9,257 nt of DNA. Source: Defluviitaleaceae bacterium (GTDB lineage: Bacteria > Bacillota > Clostridia > Lachnospirales > UBA5962). The stretch is taken from contig WQZK01000053.1 of assembly GCA_009780765.1 (NCBI GenBank), positions 1 through 9,257 on the forward strand, read 5' to 3'. The position numbers and the translations under genes were made by a program. The notes below the pieces were generated by a model that made no database searches, was not told the DNA's origin, and worked only from the letters and a program-made list of their open reading frames with translations. Positions 1 to 4,782 of this stretch are shown here, piece by piece. Within the stretch, counting starts at the first letter, position 1. The number at the start of each line of letters is the position of its first letter.

Positions 1-11
1 AAACTCCTCCT
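1..11 (-). promoter_or_regulatory. Shine-Dalgarno site of a gene beyond the left edge
   Basis: Read on the minus strand, positions 11 to 1 give AGGAGGAGTTT, a full Shine-Dalgarno core (AGGAGG at 11-6) with at least five bases of spacer before the window ends. A start codon therefore probably lies just outside the window. In many Firmicutes truA is followed by rplM (L13) and rpsI (S9), so rplM is the expected gene; that identity is an inference from synteny only. Confidence 0.6.
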
Positions 12-26
12 AATGCTCTAAGCGTT
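12..26 (-). other. Possible leader hairpin directly upstream of the Shine-Dalgarno site
   Basis: The minus-strand RNA reads AACGCU-UAG-AGCAUU. The arms pair as A-U, A-U, a C/A mismatch, then G-C, C-G, U-A around a three-base loop. The hairpin ends right at the AGGAGG site. If the next gene is rplM, this could belong to an autoregulatory ribosomal-protein (L13) leader, but I cannot match it to the known leader consensus from memory, and the stem is short enough to be chance. Confidence 0.2.
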
Positions 27-45
27 CTCTATAACCCTATATACG

Positions 46-74
46 ATTATATCATGAAAAAGTCTTGTTTTAAA
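46..74 (-). promoter_or_regulatory. Extended -10 promoter reading off the left edge
   Basis: The minus strand carries TGATATAAT, an extended -10 with a perfect TATAAT at 51-46. Seventeen bases upstream is TTTAAA (74-69), a weak -35, which is common with extended -10 elements. Transcription would start near position 39 and run leftward through about 39 nt of leader to the AGGAGG site at 11-6. The -35 lies next to the truA stop codon, so the downstream gene can be transcribed independently as well as by read-through. Confidence 0.6.
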
Positions 75-75
75 G

Positions 76-807
76 TTAATAATTTATTTCCATTAAAGTT
101 AGCCCTTGTGGTGGGGCAGTTATACCAGCTCTTGTTCTATCTTTCGACAAAATTATATCTTTTATACTTTTAGGTTCGATTTTTGACATGCCAGCATAAA
201 CGAGCGTTCCCGCAATTATTCTAACCATATTATACAAAAAGCCATTTCCGTTTATGTCTATACAAATTTCGTTATTTTCTTTGGAAAGCGAAAGGTTGTA
301 AACAGTTCTAACCGTTGTTTTTGCTTGCCCGCCACTTGCACAAAAGCAAGAAAAATCGTGTTCGCCTATGATGTATTTAGCTGCCTCTTTCATTTTTTCT
401 AGAGCCAAATCATGATACACATGCCAAGAGTAATTTCTTAAAATTGGGTTTCTGAAAGGAGCATTATATATTTTGTATCTATATGTTTTATTTTTCGCCG
501 AAAATCGTGGATGAAAATCATCAGCAACTGCTTCAGATTTAACAACAGATATATCTGAACCAAGCTGTGTGTTTATAGCATACGTAAATTTTTCTATAGG
601 AATATTCGAGTTTTTCGCAAACATTGCTCGCTGGCCTAATGCGTGAACGCCTGTATCTGTTCTGCTTGCTCCGATTACAGAAATCTCGGTTTTGCAAACT
701 TTGCTAATAGCATCTTCCAAGCGTTCTTGAATGGATATAGCATTTTCTTGCCGCTGCCAGCCGTGATAATTTGTTCCGTCGTAAGCAAGTGTAAGTAATA
801 CATTCAT
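76..807 (-). CDS. truA: tRNA pseudouridine(38-40) synthase TruA
   Basis: TruA converts uridines 38, 39 and 40 of the tRNA anticodon arm to pseudouridine and is a cytosolic homodimer. The 243-residue length is normal for the family. The N-terminus MNVLLTLAYDGTNYHGWQ is the typical first strand and turn. The catalytic aspartate is D51 in the GASRTDTGVHALGQ motif. Downstream family blocks are the KTYRYKIYN strand near residue 107 and the C-terminal NGFLYNMVRIIAGTL block near residue 188. The ATG start is preceded by GGGAG with a nine-base spacer lying in the end of the S-component gene; the gap between the two genes is only six bases, so they are probably co-transcribed and translationally coupled. 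Placement beside ECF genes is the classic Firmicute arrangement. The gene is intact, and no terminator is seen between it and the left edge. Confidence 0.97.
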   Translation of the reverse strand: MNVLLTLAYDGTNYHGWQRQENAISIQERLEDAISKVCKTEISVIGASRTDTGVHALGQRAMFAKNSNIPIEKFTYAINTQLGSDISVVKSEAVADDFHPRFSAKNKTYRYKIYNAPFRNPILRNYSWHVYHDLALEKMKEAAKYIIGEHDFSCFCASGGQAKTTVRTVYNLSLSKENNEICIDINGNGFLYNMVRIIAGTLVYAGMSKIEPKSIKDIILSKDRTRAGITAPPQGLTLMEINY

Positions 808-813
808 GGCAAA

Positions 814-1410
814 TTACTCCCGATAGCCTCTTATTTTATTTAAAAGATTAGAGGATTTTAGTGCAGTATAAAGCGACTGATAAACAACAGTTGCCAAAAT
901 AATGCCAAAAACAGCGTTTGCCGTTGATGATACGGTTCTTGTGAAAAGCCTTGTTAAAACAACCTGAGTTTCAAAGCCTTGCATAAAATAATCTACTATA
1001 AAATTTCTGCCCAAAAACATAATCATATAAGCAATAGATGCAACTATACAAGCCGTTAGGTTAAAGCCAAAACTTTTTGCTTTTCTGCCACCCATATGAG
1101 CAATAGCACCGCAAATAAATATTGAGCTAAATCTAAACAAAATCGTCCACGGTATGCTTGAAGGGCCTTGTGAGCCAGCAGATGTTAAATTGTGCATAAC
1201 AAAGCCGATAGTTGCCGCCAAAGCACCTTTAACAGGGCCTAGTATAAGCCCAGAAAGTAGTGCGAGCCCATTTCCTGCATGAACCCTTGTAGGGTCGTCG
1301 CCTGTGATGGGGATAAACACTTGCATAAATCTAGAACTTACAAATATAAGTGCTGCCATAATGCCGATAGTTGTTAGAGTATACACGTTAAATTTTTTAT
1401 TTTGTTGCAT
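814..1410 (-). CDS. ECF transporter S component, substrate unassigned
   Basis: This is a 198-residue, very hydrophobic protein with about five or six membrane segments. It is a substrate-binding (S) subunit that docks onto the shared EcfA1-EcfA2-EcfT module to import a vitamin or similar metabolite. Family-like features are the first helix (about 12-34) with a small-xxx-small pattern (G16, A20), the block TRVHAGNGLALLSGLILGP at about 41-59, a second glycine-rich helix (GALAATIGF, 62-70), the IPWTILFRF segment (86-94) and a basic C-terminus. The HAGN / LLSGLILGP block resembles the riboflavin/ECF_trnsprt-type S components, but binding-site residues do not let me choose a substrate. The ATG has a GGAGG site ten bases upstream and its own promoter at 1450-1477. 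The gene lies between ecfT and truA, where most relatives have no S gene. The leader is only about 30-35 nt, too short for a metabolite riboswitch. Confidence 0.85.
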   Translation of the reverse strand: MQQNKKFNVYTLTTIGIMAALIFVSSRFMQVFIPITGDDPTRVHAGNGLALLSGLILGPVKGALAATIGFVMHNLTSAGSQGPSSIPWTILFRFSSIFICGAIAHMGGRKAKSFGFNLTACIVASIAYMIMFLGRNFIVDYFMQGFETQVVLTRLFTRTVSSTANAVFGIILATVVYQSLYTALKSSNLLNKIRGYRE

Positions 1411-1449
1411 GATTAAAATTCCTCCAGATTATTATTTTTCACATAAATT

Positions 1450-1477
1450 ATTATATAAGAAAAATATTTTTTTGCAA
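1450..1477 (-). promoter_or_regulatory. Promoter of the S component-truA pair
   Basis: On the minus strand TTGCAA (1477-1472) and a perfect TATAAT (1455-1450) are separated by 16 bases. The start point would be near 1443, about 33 nt upstream of the ATG at 1410, with GGAGG at 1425-1421. This lets the S component and truA be expressed separately from the ecfA1-A2-T genes upstream. No terminator is seen after ecfT, so read-through is also likely. Confidence 0.6.
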
Positions 1478-1504
1478 GCATATTAAACTATTGTATATAT
1501 ACAC

Positions 1505-2308
1505 TTACAAAAGAACCCTAATCAGGATAATCGCCGAGCCAAAAGCAACCATAAGTACACTTGAGATATAATCTGATTTTGTGTATTTTAAAACCTTCAT
1601 TCTTGTTCTGCCAACATCACCCCTATAACAACGTGCCTCCATGGCCATAGCAAGCTCTTCGGCACGAGTAAACGCCGAAATGAAAAGAGGAACGAGCAGG
1701 GGAACCATTGCTTTTGCCTTGTCTATAATATTTCCCGTGTCAAACTCGGCACCTCTTGCCATTTGGGCTTTTGATATTTTATCAACCTCTTCCATTAGAG
1801 TTGGGATGAATCTAAGTGCAATCGTCATCATCATGGCAATTTCATGGGCAGGAACGCCAATTTTTTTAAGCGGTTTAAGCCCATACTCAATTCCATCAGT
1901 AAGTTGCAAAGGGCTTGTTGTAAGCGTTAAAACAGACGATGCCAAAACAAGCATTACAAGCCTAGAAGCAAGCCTAATAGAAGTAAAAACTCCCTCAAGC
2001 GTTACACGCACAATCCAAAACTCAAACAAAACTCGTTCACCATGAACAAAAAACACATTGAACACAACTGTGAACAAAATTATAAAAATTACGGCTCTAA
2101 GTCCCTTAAAAATGAATTTTAACGGTATTTTAGATAAAAGCATTACCGAAAAAATACTCACACCAGAAAGCAAATAGCCCCAAAAATCGTTTGCTACAAA
2201 AAGGAGTATTATAAATGCAAAGGTTGAAGCAAGCTTAACCCTTGGGTCTAGCCTATGCAAAATGCTATCTGCGGGATAATATTTTCCTATTGTTACGTTT
2301 AGTTTCAT
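1505..2308 (-). CDS. ecfT: ECF transporter transmembrane coupling protein EcfT
   Basis: EcfT is the membrane scaffold of energy-coupling factor importers; its cytosolic coupling helices sit on the two ATPases and transmit ATP hydrolysis to toppling of the S component. The 267-residue length is typical. The N-terminal block YYPADSILHRLDPRVKL (about 10-26) is the family's opening signature. Membrane helices follow at about 27-60 and 70-90, with others to about 130 and a last one near 250-266. The two coupling motifs are visible: ARG at 184-186 (AQMARGAEF) and the second as ARC at 225-227 (MEARCYRG), where cysteine replaces the usual glycine. The ATG is preceded by AGGAG; this site overlaps the TAG stop of the VOC gene (TAGGAGATAAATATG), so translation of the two is tightly linked. 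The gap is nine bases. Confidence 0.95.
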   Translation of the reverse strand: MKLNVTIGKYYPADSILHRLDPRVKLASTFAFIILLFVANDFWGYLLSGVSIFSVMLLSKIPLKFIFKGLRAVIFIILFTVVFNVFFVHGERVLFEFWIVRVTLEGVFTSIRLASRLVMLVLASSVLTLTTSPLQLTDGIEYGLKPLKKIGVPAHEIAMMMTIALRFIPTLMEEVDKISKAQMARGAEFDTGNIIDKAKAMVPLLVPLFISAFTRAEELAMAMEARCYRGDVGRTRMKVLKYTKSDYISSVLMVAFGSAIILIRVLL

Positions 2309-2317
2309 ATTTATCTC

Positions 2318-2680
2318 CTATTCAAGAACAAGGCAGAATGGATGTCCAGCAGGGTCGAACATCACAGTTGAGTTTTCAAAAAACTGAACATCAGATTTTT
2401 TAGCACCATTTGCCAAAGCCAGCTCTTCTGCCTCTTTTAAGTTATCTACTTTAAAATCTATATGAACCATTTGTTGCTGCTTGCCATTTTCAGATGGCCA
2501 AGTGGGTGGCATATAATTCTCTACAGTTTGAAATACGAGTAGTATGCCTTGCTCTGTTCGTAATGATGCCCATTCATTGCTGGATATTTCTTTTTGCCAG
2601 CCTGTAAGTTTTTTGTAAAAGTCGGCTAAATTATTAGCGTTGGGGCAATCAAAAACTATTCCCATTATTGATTTAATCAT
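2318..2680 (-). CDS. VOC-superfamily (glyoxalase-like) protein inside the ECF operon
   Basis: This small cytosolic protein of about 120 residues has the vicinal-oxygen-chelate two-module fold. Module one starts GIVFDCPN (7-14) and includes DFYKKLTGW (20-28). Module two starts MVHIDFKVDNLKEAEE (71-86) and ends with VMFDPAGHPFCLVLE (106-120), the usual closing strand. H73 and E120 sit at common metal-ligand positions; the first-strand position is D11 rather than the frequent histidine, so metal binding and activity are uncertain. The family includes lyases, dioxygenases, isomerases and antibiotic-binding proteins; no substrate can be assigned. I place the start at ATG 2680 because the ecfA2 stop overlaps it (ATGATTAA, 8-base overlap) with GGTG upstream; an in-frame TTG at 2698 would add six residues. 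Position between ecfA2 and ecfT, coupled on both sides, shows co-expression with the transporter. Confidence 0.85.
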   Translation of the reverse strand: MIKSIMGIVFDCPNANNLADFYKKLTGWQKEISSNEWASLRTEQGILLVFQTVENYMPPTWPSENGKQQQMVHIDFKVDNLKEAEELALANGAKKSDVQFFENSTVMFDPAGHPFCLVLE

Positions 2681-3539
2681 TGGCTTCACCTGCACCAAGT
2701 AATAATTTGCTAATTTCTTCTAAAGCCTCGTCAACTGTGTAAATATCGTCTTTTATTTCAAAGCATCGCTCGTTTAGTGCTTTAATTAAATACGATATTT
2801 GCGGTGCCATAAGCCCTATTTTTTCAAGCTCATAGGCGTTTTTAAAAACTTCTCGTGGCGTTCCTTCGTATTTTAATTTGCCCTTGTCGAGGACTAGTAT
2901 TCTATCTGTGATTTTTGAAATATCTTCCATGCTATGAGATACAATTATTATGGTGTTATTAAGCTTTTCGTGAAGTGTTTTTATTTGCGAAAGAATTTCA
3001 TCTCGCCCCTTAGGGTCTAGCCCTGCCATGGGTTCGTCCATAACTAAAACTTCAGGTTCCATAGCCAACACCCCAGCAATTGCAACCCTTCGTTTTTGCC
3101 CGCCAGAAAGCTCAAACGGCGATTTTTCAAACAATTCCTGAGAAACGCCAACAAGAGCAAGTGCAGTTTTAACCCTCCTGTCAATCTCTTCTTCAGAAAG
3201 CTTCATATTTTTTGGCCCAAAAGCAACATCTTTGTAAACGGTTGTTTCAAAAAGCTGATGCTCGGGATATTGAAAAACAAGCCCAACTTTTTGGCGTGCG
3301 GCACGTAAAGTTTTTTTGTTTGTGTGGATTTCTTCACCATCTATATAAACATTGCCGCTTGAGGGCTTTAAAAGACCGTTCAAATGCTGCACAAGCGTGG
3401 ATTTGCCAGAACCTGTATGCCCAATAAGGCCAACAAATTCGCCTTTATTTATTTTAAAGTTCATATCATCAACGGCTTTTTTTTCAAATGCCGTATTTTC
3501 GCTGTAAATATGAGTTAAATTTTTTACTTCAATCGACAT
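2673..3539 (-). CDS. ecfA2: ECF transporter ATPase EcfA2
   Basis: This is one of the two ATP-binding subunits that power ECF import, acting on the cytosolic face with EcfA1 and EcfT. The 288-residue length is normal. Motifs in order are Walker A GHTGSGKST (40-48), Q-loop Q90 in VFQYPEHQLFETTV, ABC signature LSGGQ (144-148), Walker B VLVMDE (D168, E169), D-loop GLDPKGR (173-179), and H-loop H202 in VSHSM. The YPEHQLF and MDEPMAGLDPKGR blocks distinguish EcfA2 from EcfA1; the usual threonine of DEPT is methionine here. The ATG lies 16 bases inside the 3' end of ecfA1, with a modest GGCGG site upstream, and the 3' end overlaps the VOC gene by 8 bases, so the whole set behaves as one translationally coupled operon. 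Confidence 0.96.
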   Translation of the reverse strand: MSIEVKNLTHIYSENTAFEKKAVDDMNFKINKGEFVGLIGHTGSGKSTLVQHLNGLLKPSSGNVYIDGEEIHTNKKTLRAARQKVGLVFQYPEHQLFETTVYKDVAFGPKNMKLSEEEIDRRVKTALALVGVSQELFEKSPFELSGGQKRRVAIAGVLAMEPEVLVMDEPMAGLDPKGRDEILSQIKTLHEKLNNTIIIVSHSMEDISKITDRILVLDKGKLKYEGTPREVFKNAYELEKIGLMAPQISYLIKALNERCFEIKDDIYTVDEALEEISKLLLGAGEAND

Positions 3540-4369
3540 AGGTAATCCGCCATTTCATCAATAGTAATTATATCATTAGGCAAATTTATGCCTTTTTTTA
3601 TTAAAAGTGATGCAAGTTCTGTAACCTGCGGAACATCAAGTGCCAAGCTTTTAAGTTTTTCTACTTGGCAAAAAATTTTTTTCGGCACATCGTCTAAAAC
3701 AATTTCGCCGTCTTCCATAACAACCACACGGTCAGCCAAAACGGCTTCATCCATATGATGCGTTATAAAAATAACCGTTATGCCCTCTTCACGATTAAGC
3801 CTGATAACGGCCTGCATAACTTCCTTACGGCCAATAGGGTCAAGCATTGCGGTGGCTTCGTCAAAAATTATACATTCGGGTTTCATTGCCAAAATTCCTG
3901 CAATTGCAATACGTTGCTTTTGCCCGCCAGAGAGTAAGCTTGGCGTGTTTTTAGAAAAATCGTACATATTAACCCATTTAAGGGCATCATCTACACGCTC
4001 TCTAATTTCTTCTGATGGTACGCCTAAATTTTCAACTCCAAACGCAACATCTTCTTCAACCACGGCCGCAACTATTTGATTATCAGGGTTTTGAAATACC
4101 ATGCCAGCCAGATGACGAATTTCCCAAGTGTTGTTTTCGTCTTTTGTGTTTAATCCTTTAACATACACTACTCCCTCGGTTGGGGTTAAAAGTGCGTTCA
4201 TATGTTTTGCAAGAGTAGATTTACCAGAGCCATTATGCCCAAGAATTGCAATAAATTCACCTTTGTTTATGCTTAAATTAACGTCTTTTAGGGCAGAAAA
4301 ATACTCTTTTTCATCACTTTCTGCATTATATCTCGAATATTTAAATACTAAATTATTTGTTTTTACCAT
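3524..4369 (-). CDS. ecfA1: ECF transporter ATPase EcfA1
   Basis: EcfA1 is the partner ATPase of EcfA2 in the shared energizing module. With the chosen ATG the protein is 281 residues, the usual length. Motifs are Walker A GHNGSGKST (44-52), Q-loop Q93 in VFQNPDNQIVAAVVEEDVAFG, signature LSGGQ (146-150), Walker B CIIFDE (D170, E171), D-loop MLDP (175-178), and H-loop H204 in ITHHMDEA. The VFQNPDNQ and DEATAMLDPIGR blocks are the EcfA1 form. The frame stays open upstream to a GTG at 4447, but those 26 residues are a hydrophobic stretch unlike an ABC N-terminus and run across the ecfA1 and csoR promoters. The start at 4369 gives the family-like opening MVKTNNLVFKYS and has GGTGAT ten bases upstream. 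It is the first gene of the ECF operon and is divergent from csoR. Confidence 0.94.
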   Translation of the reverse strand: MVKTNNLVFKYSRYNAESDEKEYFSALKDVNLSINKGEFIAILGHNGSGKSTLAKHMNALLTPTEGVVYVKGLNTKDENNTWEIRHLAGMVFQNPDNQIVAAVVEEDVAFGVENLGVPSEEIRERVDDALKWVNMYDFSKNTPSLLSGGQKQRIAIAGILAMKPECIIFDEATAMLDPIGRKEVMQAVIRLNREEGITVIFITHHMDEAVLADRVVVMEDGEIVLDDVPKKIFCQVEKLKSLALDVPQVTELASLLIKKGINLPNDIITIDEMADYLCRLK

Positions 4370-4391
4370 TTCCACAAAAATCACCATTATT

Positions 4392-4420
4392 AGTGTAACA
4401 CAAAATGCAAAATATAACAA
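4392..4420 (-). promoter_or_regulatory. Likely promoter of the ecfA1 operon
   Basis: On the minus strand TTGTTA (4420-4415), a 17-base spacer and TACACT (4397-4392) preceded by TGT form an extended -10 promoter (TGTTACACT). Transcription would begin near 4385, giving a short leader of roughly 16-18 nt to the ATG at 4369. This agrees with the shorter EcfA1 start, because the longer reading frame begins upstream of this promoter. Confidence 0.5.
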
Positions 4421-4440
4421 GATTATTTTTATCATTTCTA

Positions 4441-4469
4441 TTGACACCTATACCCCCTTATGGTATAAT
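4441..4469 (+). promoter_or_regulatory. Perfect-consensus promoter of csoR-copA
   Basis: TTGACA at 4441-4446 and TATAAT at 4464-4469 are both exact consensus, with the ideal 17-base spacer, and the -10 is extended (TGGTATAAT). Transcription would start near 4476 and reach the csoR AAGGAG site at 4478-4483 almost at once. Such a strong promoter needs efficient repression, which the overlapping CsoR-type operator would provide. Confidence 0.92.
4449..4467 (+). promoter_or_regulatory. CsoR-type copper operator overlapping spacer and -10
   Basis: The 19-base sequence TATACCCCCTTATGGTATA is an inverted repeat with perfect outer arms TATACC (4449-4454) and GGTATA (4462-4467) around seven bases, and it contains the C-run typical of CsoR sites in Gram-positive bacteria. 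It fills most of the promoter spacer and covers the start of the -10 box. Apo-CsoR bound here would block RNA polymerase, and Cu(I) binding would release it. The assignment rests on the motif, the position and the adjacent csoR gene. Confidence 0.8.
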
Positions 4470-4494
4470 CGTTTTATAAGGAGTGATATAAAGC

Positions 4495-4782
4495 ATGACA
4501 ACAAATCGTTCAGAAAAATTAAAAAAAGACCTAAATAGAAGGCTAAACATAACGGCGGGGCAAATAAAAGGTATTCAAAATATGCTTGAAAATGATGCTT
4601 ATTGCACAGATATTTTAATACAGCTTATGGCTTGCCGTTCGGCACTATCTTCTATTTCAAAAATTATAATCGAAAATCATTTAAAATCCTGCTTGATAGA
4701 GCAAGCGAAAACTGGTGATGATGAAGCAATAGATGATTTTATGAAAAATTTCTCTAAATTTTTACAGGAGGCGTATAAGTAA
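4495..4782 (+). CDS. csoR: Copper-sensing transcriptional repressor CsoR
   Basis: CsoR is a small all-helical tetrameric DNA-binding protein that represses copper-efflux genes and leaves DNA on binding Cu(I). This 95-residue protein has the family opening block LNRRLNITAGQIKGIQNMLE (13-32) and the Cu(I) ligand set C37, H62, C66, with the spacing C-x24-H-x3-C. This cysteine-histidine-cysteine set separates it from the RcnR (nickel/cobalt) and FrmR (formaldehyde) branches. The ATG is preceded by AAGGAG with an 11-base spacer. The stop codon shares its last base with the copA start (TAATG). The protein probably represses its own operon through the operator at 4449-4467. Confidence 0.95.
   Translation: MTTNRSEKLKKDLNRRLNITAGQIKGIQNMLENDAYCTDILIQLMACRSALSSISKIIIENHLKSCLIEQAKTGDDEAIDDFMKNFSKFLQEAYK

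Noticed and set aside
1492..1503. Perfect 12-base palindrome TGTATATATACA after ecfT
   Set aside because: It is alternating A/T sequence in an AT-rich gap, too weak for a terminator and not matching an operator I know; chance is likely.
1641..2045. 134-codon plus-strand open frame antisense to ecfT
   Set aside because: ecfT is clearly the real gene; the opposite frame has no family features.
2681..2698. Six-residue extension of the VOC protein to a TTG start
   Set aside because: The ATG at 2680 overlaps the ecfA2 stop in a typical coupling arrangement, and TTG is a rarer start without a better Shine-Dalgarno site.
4370..4447. Upstream extension of EcfA1 to a GTG start
   Set aside because: The extra 26 residues are hydrophobic and unlike an ABC ATPase N-terminus, they cross the likely ecfA1 promoter and enter the csoR promoter, and the later ATG gives the family length.
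4128..4538. 136-codon plus-strand open frame across the ecfA1 5' end and the csoR promoter
   Set aside because: It is antisense to ecfA1, runs through a strong promoter and operator and into csoR in another frame, and shows no recognisable protein features.
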